32,356 nucleotides of DNA from LH-M37 sp032251315 (GTDB lineage Bacteria; Pseudomonadota; Gammaproteobacteria; SZUA-229), in assembly GCA_032251315.1 (NCBI GenBank), contig JAVVEE010000024.1, forward strand, positions 1 to 32,356, in the 5' to 3' direction. How positions within the stretch are numbered: position 1 is the stretch's first letter; the number at the start of each line of letters is the position of its first letter. Of the stretch, positions 1 through 7,490 are shown in pieces. The position numbers and the translations under genes are program-made. Below the pieces are notes generated by a model, which did not search any database, was not told the DNA's origin, and was given only the letters and a program-made list of their open reading frames with translations.

Positions 1-31
1 CCTGCGCCGGTATGACGTGGATGAAGAATAA
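1..31 (+). CDS. Possible C-terminal tail of an upstream gene (partial)
   Basis: One frame from base 2 reads LRRYDVDEE followed by TAA at 29-31, a charged tail typical of a protein C-terminus. The start lies outside the window, so no family can be named. If real, the gene runs convergently with the ABC ATPase at 144-890. Ten codons could stay open by chance. Confidence 0.25.
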   Translation, partial: LRRYDVDEE

Positions 32-45
32 CTCCATCCTTTTGT

Positions 46-75
46 ATCGTTCTTACGCTTCAGCGTGGGAACGAT
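46..75. repeat. REP-like imperfect palindrome
   Basis: Bases 46-59 and 62-75 are inverted copies (ATCGTTC... and ...GAACGAT) that pair along nearly their whole length, with two T-G wobbles and a tiny TTCA loop. The core resembles dispersed REP-type palindromes (cgttcccacgc / gcgtgggaacg) common between genes of many proteobacteria. It lies in a tail-to-tail intergenic region, a usual REP location. Only one copy is visible here, so dispersal across the genome is inferred. Confidence 0.5.
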
Positions 76-130
76 GGCAATGAATTGAAAGACTCCTTGG
101 CGTCCTTCGCGGACTCTATGTTGAGCTTTT

Positions 131-162
131 AACTGCCAACTGCCTACTGCCAACTGCCAACT
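131..162. repeat. Short tandem repeat of an AACTGCC unit
   Basis: About four and a half 7-base units (AACTGCC, with one unit altered to TACTGCC) lie head to tail. The array overlaps the 3' end of the ABC ATPase gene on the minus strand: its last codons (GSWQ and the TAG stop) are made of repeat units. Slippage here could change the C-terminus or the stop position. Confidence 0.7.
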
Positions 163-890
163 ATGTTTTCAATACACTGCATATACGCTTCTTCCAGCGT
201 TTCTGCGGCGTACTCTTTTTTCAAACCGGCGGTGCTGCCGATGTACATCAGTTTGCTGTTATGCAGTACAGCAATGCGGTCGGCGAGTTCGTCGACGTCG
301 GCCAGTACGTGTGAGCTGAAAAAAACGGTGAGACCGGGGTCGTCCGGGTCGTTTCTTTTTTTACTGTGCAATTCATTTTTAAACAGCACCCTGGCTTTGG
401 GGTCAAGACCGCTCATGGGTTCGTCGAGCATGAGCAGTTTTTTATCACTCAGCAGACAGGCCGCCAGGCCCAATTTTTGTGTCATGCCTTTGGAAAGTTT
501 GCTTACCGAGGATTGCATTGCGGCTTTGTCCAGCTCCAGTGCGTCGAGCATTTTATTGATATCGGTTTTATCGCACTTCTGACCCTGAAGCTCAAGCATG
601 TAGCGAATGAAGTCTTTGCCCTTGAGGTGGGGTGGTGGTGAGAAGAGGTCAGGCAGATAGGCCAGGTTTTTTCTTGCCGTTACCTGACGATGTGACTCGC
701 CGAACAGTTTTATCTCGCCGCCATCAACCGCCACCAGATCGAGCATGGCTTTGATCATGGTGGACTTGCCGCTGCCGTTCATGCCCACCAGCCCGAAAAA
801 CTCACCCTGGTTTACCGACAGGTTAATGCCGTCGAGCACTTTTTTTGTGCCGTAAGATTTAAGCAGATTATTGCATTCAATGACTTTCAT
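144..890 (-). CDS. ABC transporter ATP-binding protein (ABC-2 export type)
   Basis: A 248-residue nucleotide-binding subunit that would power export through an ABC-2-type membrane partner. A Walker A motif (GMNGSGKST) lies near residue 36, a variant signature LSKGM near 132, Walker B (LLMLDEP) about 20 residues later, and an H-loop (FFSSH) near 192. The likely partner is the permease at 2579-3349, but a pilin unit with its own terminator now separates them. The region between that terminator and the ATG is only about 43 bases and shows no convincing promoter, so expression may depend on read-through or a weak promoter. The last residues are encoded by a short tandem repeat. The substrate is unknown; NosF/GldA/CcmA-like subfamilies are possible. 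Confidence 0.9.
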   Translation of the reverse strand: MKVIECNNLLKSYGTKKVLDGINLSVNQGEFFGLVGMNGSGKSTMIKAMLDLVAVDGGEIKLFGESHRQVTARKNLAYLPDLFSPPPHLKGKDFIRYMLELQGQKCDKTDINKMLDALELDKAAMQSSVSKLSKGMTQKLGLAACLLSDKKLLMLDEPMSGLDPKARVLFKNELHSKKRNDPDDPGLTVFFSSHVLADVDELADRIAVLHNSKLMYIGSTAGLKKEYAAETLEEAYMQCIENIVGSWQ

Positions 891-935
891 ATCTGTGCTG
901 AACTTTGTTTACAGGTTTTATTAAAATCAGCTCAA

Positions 936-962
936 AAAAAGAGCCCATACTGGGCTCTTTTT
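936..962 (-). terminator. Strong intrinsic terminator of the pilin gene
   Basis: Twelve-base arms (AAAAAGAGCCCA and TGGGCTCTTTTT) flank a 3-base loop. On the minus strand the hairpin is followed by a T run, about 20 bases after the pilin stop. The A/T-flanked stem could work in both directions. It ends the pilin transcript and isolates it from the ABC ATPase gene downstream. Confidence 0.9.
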
Positions 963-984
963 ATATCACATTGTTGTACGGCAA

Positions 985-1692
985 TTAGAAATTTCTGAAT
1001 ATTGCTGCGCAATTATCGCTAGGTGTTTGTAATTGATAATTGGTACTGTTTAAACAGTCAGCACGTATAGTACCACCTGTCCAACCTGTAGCTTCATCTC
1101 CAAGTTGCATTGAACCATTTAGAGGTATACCGTCATCAATTTTACGATCCAGCTCTGCTAGCACATCAACAGGAATACCCCTACCACTTATTAACTCGTG
1201 AGCATTAGTTGCACCCGAATATAATGCACCATGACTAATTACCATACCTGCACCGAAACCATTGTCCGGACACTGCGCAACCGAACATGCATAATCTGCG
1301 GTAACTGAGAGAGATTCATTGTTATAGCCGCCTGTTATATAACCTGCTGCTTCTAGATGAACCCATACGTTATTACGTTCTGGATCAGTTGTAATCTGAC
1401 CATCACCATTGCCATTACCTACTACTGCTGTTACACCTGGAAGATTGGTTGTTGCCAGCGTGTAATCACCAGGAAACGCACGATACCTATCCTGAAAACT
1501 GAACCAGGCAGCGGTGATGCCATCAGCAGTATTATTCAACGCACGTACGCGAGCTGAATTAATCAATTCCTGACCTTTGAGCACGCCGCCCAGTAGCAGG
1601 CCGATGATCACTAATACAATTGCAATTTCAATCAGGGTAAAACCTTTCTGCTGACTGCATAACTGTTTTCTCATTTGTTGGTGCATGCTCAT
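985..1692 (-). CDS. Type IV pilin-like protein (likely major or regulated pilin)
   Basis: A 235-residue prepilin. A short basic leader ends in QQKG, and cleavage before FTLIEIAIVLVIIG leaves the classical Phe1 and Glu5 followed by a hydrophobic helix. The body has a FQDRYRAFPGD segment and a GNGNGDG stretch seen in many prepilin-like proteins. Four cysteines lie in two pairs; the C-terminal pair (ADC...DNC) could close a disulfide loop like the D-region of pilins. The frame opens at 1788, but the ATG at 1692 is preferred because GAGAG lies 6-7 bases upstream and the leader then has normal length. The gene is a unit of its own, with a sigma-54-type promoter upstream and a strong terminator downstream, and is AT-richer than its neighbours. 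Its role as major pilin is inferred from this separate regulation. Confidence 0.88.
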   Translation of the reverse strand: MSMHQQMRKQLCSQQKGFTLIEIAIVLVIIGLLLGGVLKGQELINSARVRALNNTADGITAAWFSFQDRYRAFPGDYTLATTNLPGVTAVVGNGNGDGQITTDPERNNVWVHLEAAGYITGGYNNESLSVTADYACSVAQCPDNGFGAGMVISHGALYSGATNAHELISGRGIPVDVLAELDRKIDDGIPLNGSMQLGDEATGWTGGTIRADCLNSTNYQLQTPSDNCAAIFRNF

Positions 1693-1751
1693 ACTATTTC
1701 TCTCAATTTTGTTATCCATTGATCTTACTGCATATTTATAGCTGATTATAG

Positions 1752-1767
1752 AGCAATTAACACGCCA
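1752..1767 (-). promoter_or_regulatory. Sigma-54 (-24/-12) promoter of the pilin gene
   Basis: The minus strand reads TGGCGTGTTAATTGCT, matching consensus TGGCACGNNNNTTGCW at every defined position except two (A to G, C to T). The GG and GC dinucleotides have exact spacing. Transcription would start near 1741, giving a leader of about 49 bases with a GAGAG ribosome-binding site. A sigma-54-dependent activator is encoded in the same locus at 17343-18791. Confidence 0.8.
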
Positions 1768-1829
1768 CTTATTAAATTGCCATTGCAATCGAGTTTTTTT
1801 ATTGTCGCCTTATTAAAATCAATACTTTC

Positions 1830-1845
1830 TGTCGAAATCTCGACA
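1830..1845. promoter_or_regulatory. Candidate enhancer (activator-binding palindrome)
   Basis: TGTCGA and TCGACA form 6-base inverted arms around AATC. The centre lies about 97 bases upstream of the predicted sigma-54 start, inside the -80 to -150 range where bacterial enhancer-binding proteins usually sit. It falls just after the stop codon of the preceding gene. The cognate protein is inferred to be the response regulator at 17343-18791; only one copy was noticed. Confidence 0.5.
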
Positions 1846-1847
1846 TT

Positions 1848-2579
1848 TCACTCTGCTTCTGCCGACTTTTCCTCTAATTCGCGGATTTTCTCAGTTAGAA
1901 AATTCAGCTCATAAGGGTCGGTTATTTCACCGCTTTCCAGCAATGCGCCCACCAGAACTTTGGCGGCTTCGATTTCGCCCATCTCTTCCAGCAGGATGAA
2001 GTGCATGTCACGCGCCCAGTAGGGCACCTGTTTGCCGGTGGCTTTTTCCGCCAGTGCCCGGGCGTATTTTAGCGCTAGCGGCATGTCTTTTAGGTTGTGT
2101 TTGGCGATGATGGCGGCGTGGGCCAGCCAGCGCCAGTGCCGGTTCGGGTCTTTGTTAAACTTGCTGTAGATGTAATCCATCATGATGCGTTGGCGCGCCG
2201 GGTCGGTGACGCTGCCATAGACTCTGGCGGCAACCAGCATCGGGTAGTGCCCTTTGGGGTCGAGTGCCATGATGGTGTCCAGCCAGCGGGTGATGCGCAG
2301 GTAATCGAGCTGATGGAAGGAGAGGCTTATTCCGGGCTGGTTATCGAAAGACTGTAGCCATAAATTCAGCAGCTTTGACATGGCGATGGGTTCATTCAGC
2401 GAGACCAGGGTGTAGGCGCTCACTGACATGGGCTCGGGCAGGTCTTCGGCCTGTGCTACGTCGGTTGGTTGCTGACTGTGCCAGACCAGTTGCAGCGCCA
2501 GTGCCAGCGCCAGAAGCAGCTGCACCGCTATGGGCACATCCCATACCGGCCGGTCCTTGTCGAAAAAAATCGCCGGCAT
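1848..2579 (-). CDS. Conserved hypothetical protein with one membrane span and helical repeats
   Basis: A 243-residue protein without a confident family name. It has one N-terminal membrane span (about residues 15-35, rich in Ala and Leu), then an alpha-helical region with TPR-like spacing (for example PLALKYARALAEKA and EIEAAKVLVGALLESGE). Its ATG overlaps the stop codon of the upstream permease gene by one base (TAATG), so the two are probably translationally coupled. This suggests an accessory subunit of the ABC export system, anchored in the inner membrane with a soluble helical domain. The function is not known. Confidence 0.75.
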   Translation of the reverse strand: MPAIFFDKDRPVWDVPIAVQLLLALALALQLVWHSQQPTDVAQAEDLPEPMSVSAYTLVSLNEPIAMSKLLNLWLQSFDNQPGISLSFHQLDYLRITRWLDTIMALDPKGHYPMLVAARVYGSVTDPARQRIMMDYIYSKFNKDPNRHWRWLAHAAIIAKHNLKDMPLALKYARALAEKATGKQVPYWARDMHFILLEEMGEIEAAKVLVGALLESGEITDPYELNFLTEKIRELEEKSAEAE

Positions 2580-3349
2580 TAAAAGTTTTTCCGGTAGAAA
2601 TCAAACAGCGCGATTGCCGATAACAAACTGAGATAGATCAGGCTCTGCATCAGTATGGGCAAGAGTTGTTGCCAGTCGGCGGTGGCGTATACCAGCCATT
2701 CGGTTTGCGTAAAGCGGCTGAGGTCGGGGAGTATCCAGGTCATCATTTCGATAAAAGCATTCATAAATTTCTGCCCGATGCTGTCATAGCTGACGATGGG
2801 GTGTTGCGTCATCAGCGACAGCGCCGCCATAATTCGTGCGGCCAGATAGACGATGAATACGCCGGTTAATGCCGCCGGTGTTTGCTTAAAGGTAAACATC
2901 ATCACCAGCGCCAGGGCCACCACCAGCGACAGCTCGAGCGCCAGCGACAGGGCCCAGGTCAGGACCTGTTCAAACGGCGCGTAACTCAGCAGCAACATGG
3001 CAAAAGCAATCGCCATCAACATTGATAGCGCAAGGTAACCCAGCAATTTTCCCAGATAGTAGGTGCTGCGGGTGATAGCCATGGCCAGGATTATTTCCAG
3101 CGTTTTGTCCTGAAGCTCGCGCAAGCAGCTGGAGACGACAAACAGCGCCACCAGCAACACCGCACTCAGGCGCAAAAAAACCGCCAGCACCGACAGCTGC
3201 GTGGCGCGGTGTTCGGTGATAGCTAAATCACCCACAAACTCGACCAGCACAAAGCCTATAATCATCATCAGCAGGGATAACCACAACAATCGATTACGCA
3301 TCGACTCGATTATGGTAAATTTCGATATAGTCAGCATTTGAGAAACCAT
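2579..3349 (-). CDS. ABC-2-type transporter permease
   Basis: A 256-residue integral membrane protein with about six hydrophobic segments. These include LLWLSLLMMIIGFVLVEFV near the N-terminus, AVLLVALFVVSSC, YLALSMLMAIAFAMLLL, a long stretch around residues 135-155 and a C-terminal span. The layout fits an ABC-2 permease; the ATPase at 144-890 is the likely partner. It is translationally coupled to the gene at 1848-2579 by a one-base overlap. The ATG at 3349 was chosen over the Met five codons in because an AAGG lies upstream. It starts about 60 bases from, and divergent to, the histidine kinase gene. Confidence 0.85.
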   Translation of the reverse strand: MVSQMLTISKFTIIESMRNRLLWLSLLMMIIGFVLVEFVGDLAITEHRATQLSVLAVFLRLSAVLLVALFVVSSCLRELQDKTLEIILAMAITRSTYYLGKLLGYLALSMLMAIAFAMLLLSYAPFEQVLTWALSLALELSLVVALALVMMFTFKQTPAALTGVFIVYLAARIMAALSLMTQHPIVSYDSIGQKFMNAFIEMMTWILPDLSRFTQTEWLVYATADWQQLLPILMQSLIYLSLLSAIALFDFYRKNF

Positions 3350-3408
3350 GGAACCGCTTTACCTTATGATATTTATTAATAAGCATCGCCTGGTGCAATT
3401 GTAGGCAA

Positions 3409-5193
3409 ATGACTCCATCTTTGCTATCCACCCGGCGTTTTTTCAATTTCGAGCATCAGTTGCTCGGGCTAATGCTGTTCAGTCTGTTGATGGCTGTTTT
3501 TCTTGGCCCGGACAACACTATTGCCTACAGCTTTCTGCTGACCCATTTCGGGTTGTTTTTGTTATGGCAGCCCATCTTAAGTCGTGATTTCAGCTTCAAT
3601 TGGGTTAATCTGGTGCTGCTTACCGGTTTTATCCTGATCTTCATTTTATGGTTTNNNNNNNNNNNNNNNNNNNNNNNNNNNNNNNNNNNNNNNNNNNNNN
3701 NNNNNNNNNNNNNNNNNNNNNNNNNNNNNNNNNNNNNNNNNNNNNNNNNNNNNAATTTGTGGATCAGTGCATTCTGGATGCTGTTACTGCTCAGCCTGCT
3801 CACCGGTCGCATTTTCGCACGCGGTATTGGCCGGGCCACTTACGGTCTGGCGGTCATCGTTCTCTTCCTTGAGCTGATGCTTATCGTCAATCCCGCCCTG
3901 TTTGAATTAACCGGGATTCCGCAAGGTGACAGGCTAATCGTTCAGCTTATTTTAATGGGCATGCCGCTGCTGCTTGTCTTCATTCCAACAAAAAGCGCAC
4001 CGTCTGCGCACATCGATTTCATTCGTGGCTTTTTCATTGTCATACTGACCCTGTTTTTATGCATGGGCAGCGCACTTGTTACGTTTTCATCAACAACGCC
4101 CTATTTACATTCGCTGGTCGTCACCATTTTGATTGCCTCCATGTTCCTGCTCGCAACTGCCATATTATGGACGCCACGTGCCGGCTTCTCCGGCATCGCA
4201 CAAATCTGGGAAAGATACCTGCTCAATATCGGCGGACCATTTGAAGAGTGGATCTCCAGACTCTCCGCCATAGAAGCCAATAACAACATCCAGCCTGAAA
4301 AGTTTCTTCATACCAGTATTCAACACCTGTATGCCTATGACTGGGTTTGTGGCGTACACTGGCATGACAATAATCAGGAACATCTTTCCGGCAAAAAAAG
4401 CCATCACACTGCAAAATTTATTGACGATGGCTTAAATATAACGCTGTATGCCTACAGCCCCATCGGTCCCGCCCTGTTACTGCACACCAGACTATTGTTA
4501 AGCGTTCTGAGCTTTTATTACAGAGCCAAAACCCAGGAACAACAACTGATCAAGCAGGCGCACCTTCGTGCTATTTACGAAACCGGCTCCAAACTTACAC
4601 ACGATGTTAAAAATATTTTACAATCCACGCAGACCATGACTTTGATCGCGCTGGACAAAGACACCCAACTCGAAGACGTGCAGGTAATCTTGCAGCGGCA
4701 ACTGCCGCTGTTGACGCAACGGCTGAAAACCACCCTCGATAAGCTCTCCTCCCCGGAACAGGAACAATCCAAAATATCGAGCATCAGTAGCTGGTGGAAT
4801 CAACTGAAAGTGCGCTACAGCCGGCGCAATATCGACTTCATCGAAAACCTTCAAAGTGATTTTGATATTCCTGTCGATATTTACGACAGCATCATTGAAA
4901 ACCTGCTGGATAACGCCCGTCACAAACGCATCCTTCAGGCCGACATAGAAATATTCGTGCAGCTGGAATGTCACAACAACCATGTAAGACTCACCGTCTG
5001 CGATTCCGGCAACGCCGTCCCCGAACAACTCGCCGCCATACTCTTCACCACCCCGCTCGATTCAGAAGACGGTTTTGGTATTGGCTTATACCAATGCCGT
5101 CAACAGGCCGGACGTTATGACATTGAGTTGGAGTTATACGAGAATATAGATGGGCGGGTTTGTTTTATGTTGGAGCAGGAGGTTGTCAGTTAG
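3409..5193 (+). CDS. Membrane histidine kinase, PrsK-like (contains an assembly gap)
   Basis: A sensor kinase of about 594 residues. The N-terminal half has about eight membrane spans, followed by a GAF-like cytoplasmic region (about residues 285-385). The phosphoacceptor motif is THDVKN with His398, like the HDLKN motif of PrsK-type kinases and unlike the usual HE box. The ATPase domain has an N-box (ENLLDNARH, Asn502), a CDSGN G1 box near 535 and a GFGIGL G2 box near 557. Residues 83-115 are unread bases; the frame is preserved only if the 99-base gap size is right. The gene runs opposite to the pilus operon, and its stop interlocks with the stop of the prepilin gene at 5190. The likely partner is the regulator at 17343-18791, based on locus context only. 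Confidence 0.85.
   Translation: MTPSLLSTRRFFNFEHQLLGLMLFSLLMAVFLGPDNTIAYSFLLTHFGLFLLWQPILSRDFSFNWVNLVLLTGFILIFILWFXXXXXXXXXXXXXXXXXXXXXXXXXXXXXXXXXNLWISAFWMLLLLSLLTGRIFARGIGRATYGLAVIVLFLELMLIVNPALFELTGIPQGDRLIVQLILMGMPLLLVFIPTKSAPSAHIDFIRGFFIVILTLFLCMGSALVTFSSTTPYLHSLVVTILIASMFLLATAILWTPRAGFSGIAQIWERYLLNIGGPFEEWISRLSAIEANNNIQPEKFLHTSIQHLYAYDWVCGVHWHDNNQEHLSGKKSHHTAKFIDDGLNITLYAYSPIGPALLLHTRLLLSVLSFYYRAKTQEQQLIKQAHLRAIYETGSKLTHDVKNILQSTQTMTLIALDKDTQLEDVQVILQRQLPLLTQRLKTTLDKLSSPEQEQSKISSISSWWNQLKVRYSRRNIDFIENLQSDFDIPVDIYDSIIENLLDNARHKRILQADIEIFVQLECHNNHVRLTVCDSGNAVPEQLAAILFTTPLDSEDGFGIGLYQCRQQAGRYDIELELYENIDGRVCFMLEQEVVS
3655..3753. other. Assembly gap (99 unread bases)
   Basis: A run of 99 N characters inside the membrane-span region of the histidine kinase gene. 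A length divisible by three keeps the frame open, but gap lengths in scaffolds are often estimates. Confidence 1.
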
Positions 5194-5924
5194 GGAAGCT
5201 TTCCAGTTTCGACCATTTTAGCCTTGAGTTCGTATTCGGAAATCCAGATCACGATGTCGTCAAAAGCTTCTAGAGCAGTTGTATCATCCCCATAGGTAGG
5301 TGACCTGGAAACAAAGAATTTGTCTCCATCTTCGTTCTCTTTTTCATCGGTGTGGCCGGTTAGAGGTACTGCTGATTTAAAAGCACTATCCGAACCTACT
5401 GCACCAAGACCATTCTTACCTCTAGAATAAATCACCGCAACAATATTGTTAGCGAGTAAAGGGGTTGATGTACCATCATTACTTCTGGTTCTTATTTTTC
5501 CATTTGCACTTGTTGCTAGGTCGAAAGGTGATGCCGTATTCGAAAAATTACTCTTAGCCCAATACTCATATCGATTCCCCCACGAGTCGGTTGCGCCCAT
5601 GCCTAGTGTTACCCAGGGTAAACTACCTGATTCTCCCGCTCCAGTGCAGGCTGGTTCTTTTTCGCCATTGCCATCACTGAGGCCATCACTATCAATATCA
5701 GTCGGGTCATCTGGACAAGGAAGCACTCCGAAGGTAAATGCATAAGCAATCAAGGCGGCTTTAATATCGTTTAATTCTTTTCTTGTTTCATCATACTGCG
5801 TCTTTTCAATACGTGACGCCAGCGAGCCAATAAAACTTCCCAGCAAGACACCAATAATTACTAGCACTATCGCCAACTCAACAAGTGTAAAACCATTTTT
5901 ATTAATTTTATTTAGGGCTCTCAT
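5190..5924 (-). CDS. Prepilin-like protein with PCPD motif
   Basis: A 244-residue prepilin-like protein. The leader MRALNKINKNG precedes FTLVELAIVLVIIG, with Phe1 and Glu5 intact. The exposed part contains ALIAYAFTFGVLPCPD, then an acidic DSDGLSDGNGEKEPAC loop and SLPWVTLG. Similar ALIAYA and PCPD elements occur in the gene just upstream, so the two are probably related. The open frame reaches 5975, but the ATG at 5924 overlaps the previous stop (ATGA), giving a normal leader length and translational coupling. It is the last gene of the pilus operon, and its TAA interlocks with the kinase stop on the other strand. A minor pilin or pseudopilin is most likely. It is AT-rich compared with the core assembly genes. 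Confidence 0.85.
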   Translation of the reverse strand: MRALNKINKNGFTLVELAIVLVIIGVLLGSFIGSLASRIEKTQYDETRKELNDIKAALIAYAFTFGVLPCPDDPTDIDSDGLSDGNGEKEPACTGAGESGSLPWVTLGMGATDSWGNRYEYWAKSNFSNTASPFDLATSANGKIRTRSNDGTSTPLLANNIVAVIYSRGKNGLGAVGSDSAFKSAVPLTGHTDEKENEDGDKFFVSRSPTYGDDTTALEAFDDIVIWISEYELKAKMVETGKLP

Positions 5925-7462
5925 GAACACTCCGCAACGACCAGCGGAATTCCTGCCACCTGATCCTGTATGCAATACATAATATCGTTAATAGCGTCGG
6001 TTTGAGGTTCAGTGTAAATATAACTTTCGACACCTGTTTTATTTGTAGCCTCTGCACCAAAAACTGCACCCTTACTATCCTCAAGGTAATCCGTCACGAT
6101 TGATTTATCACTTCTCAATGTATCGTTACCACCAGCATCTAACAGTCGCTTGCCACTAAAAATCACAGCACCAGCATACTCATTCCCATTAATAGTTATA
6201 CATGCTCCCGAAGTCGCACATGTAGCAGCTCCTGTATTAGATGGTTCGTACCCTTTGGATAACGTGTAAAAAAAATGATCCTTCCAATTATTCCATAATT
6301 TTCGGTATTCCGTGGCTGGTATAGATGGCGGTCCTGGATCACTTGGATCAAGAAGATTAGCTGTCGCCGCAGTGGTACCCGAACCTACTGCCAAAGCATT
6401 GCAGTCTGCCATATCAAATATCTCGCTGTTCAACAATGTGGCACTAATAGCGCTATTAGAATTTGAAACGTCGAATGGAAAGCGTCCTGAATAACCAATA
6501 GTCGCACCATCTTCATCCTTATATTTATCATTACTCCTATAATCAGCACCATTGAGATCTGTTTTAACTGGCCAAGGTAGACGGCGACTTGTGTTAGCAG
6601 GAAGATTGGCATAAGAAGCCAGGCACATTGCTAACGCCTGTGTTAAATTTTCCATTTTCTCTATAAAATCCGACCGGCCTAATATTGCTTTCCAAATCTC
6701 ATTTCGTGTTACCGTAATAAACTGATCGTTGTATGGCGTTACCTCTGATTCAGAAGTTGTCGTTGCATGAATAAACTGATCAATAGCATCAGGATCGCCA
6801 TCAAATACTCCGTTATTGCTTGTCCCATTACCCTCAAGATATTCACTAACATTACCGTAATCTTTACCGCAAAAAGAACTGTTATCAAATGTCCTTGTCT
6901 GGTTTGTTAACGGTTCACCAGGCGCAAAAATTATGGCCACTATTCTATCTTCGGGGCTATTGCCAATCATTATTTCATTATTACCATCCATAATTTGAAA
7001 TAAGCCGCTACTATCCTCATTAATCATGCTTATTGAAGAATTTGGTTTTTTATAGCTACCACTAACGGCATACCATAAACAACTTCCACTGTTATCCGAA
7101 AATATCGGTGTATCTACACTTACCCAAGGGAAATAACCTATGGTACTAGTCTGAGCATTACCACAATTTCCATCACTACCACCTTCTTCAAGAGTTCCAG
7201 AAAACCAGTCTGGACATGGAAAATACCCCATTTCACCCTCATAGCCTGATCTATCAGAATGTGTAACTGCATAAGCAATTAGAGCATCCTTTGCATTTTT
7301 AAGCGCAATTCTGGTTTGCAATTTGTTGTCGTTTTTAACCTGATTAATTGAAAGCCCGGATAACGCATAAGTGGCGAACGCTAAAACAACAACAATAATA
7401 AAAACCAACAACGCTAACCCCTGCTGATTTTTTGATGTTTTAACTGATGTTCGGGAAAACAT
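5921..7462 (-). CDS. Large prepilin-like protein lacking Glu5 (PilX/GspK-like in layout)
   Basis: A 513-residue protein with an N-terminal pilin-type helix. After a basic leader it reads QQG followed by LALLVFIIVVVLAFATYA, so the Gly before the cleavage site is kept but Glu5 is replaced by Val. Loss of Glu5 and large size are known features of tip-type minor (pseudo)pilins such as GspK; orthology is not claimed. Residues 55-85 carry KDALIAYAVTHS...GYFPCPDW, related to the ALIAYA and PCPD elements of the next gene. The large ectodomain has about ten cysteines, which suggests disulfides. The gene follows the MshK-like gene by 28 bases, overlaps the next prepilin gene by 4 bases, and is clearly AT-richer than mshE. 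A tip adhesin or initiator role is inferred. Confidence 0.78.
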   Translation of the reverse strand: MFSRTSVKTSKNQQGLALLVFIIVVVLAFATYALSGLSINQVKNDNKLQTRIALKNAKDALIAYAVTHSDRSGYEGEMGYFPCPDWFSGTLEEGGSDGNCGNAQTSTIGYFPWVSVDTPIFSDNSGSCLWYAVSGSYKKPNSSISMINEDSSGLFQIMDGNNEIMIGNSPEDRIVAIIFAPGEPLTNQTRTFDNSSFCGKDYGNVSEYLEGNGTSNNGVFDGDPDAIDQFIHATTTSESEVTPYNDQFITVTRNEIWKAILGRSDFIEKMENLTQALAMCLASYANLPANTSRRLPWPVKTDLNGADYRSNDKYKDEDGATIGYSGRFPFDVSNSNSAISATLLNSEIFDMADCNALAVGSGTTAATANLLDPSDPGPPSIPATEYRKLWNNWKDHFFYTLSKGYEPSNTGAATCATSGACITINGNEYAGAVIFSGKRLLDAGGNDTLRSDKSIVTDYLEDSKGAVFGAEATNKTGVESYIYTEPQTDAINDIMYCIQDQVAGIPLVVAECS

Positions 7463-7490
7463 GAATAATACGGCGATTTATGCGTTTAAA

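Noticed and set aside
131..162. Repeat array considered as CRISPR
   Set aside because: Seven-base head-to-tail units without spacers, overlapping a coding end; no cas genes.
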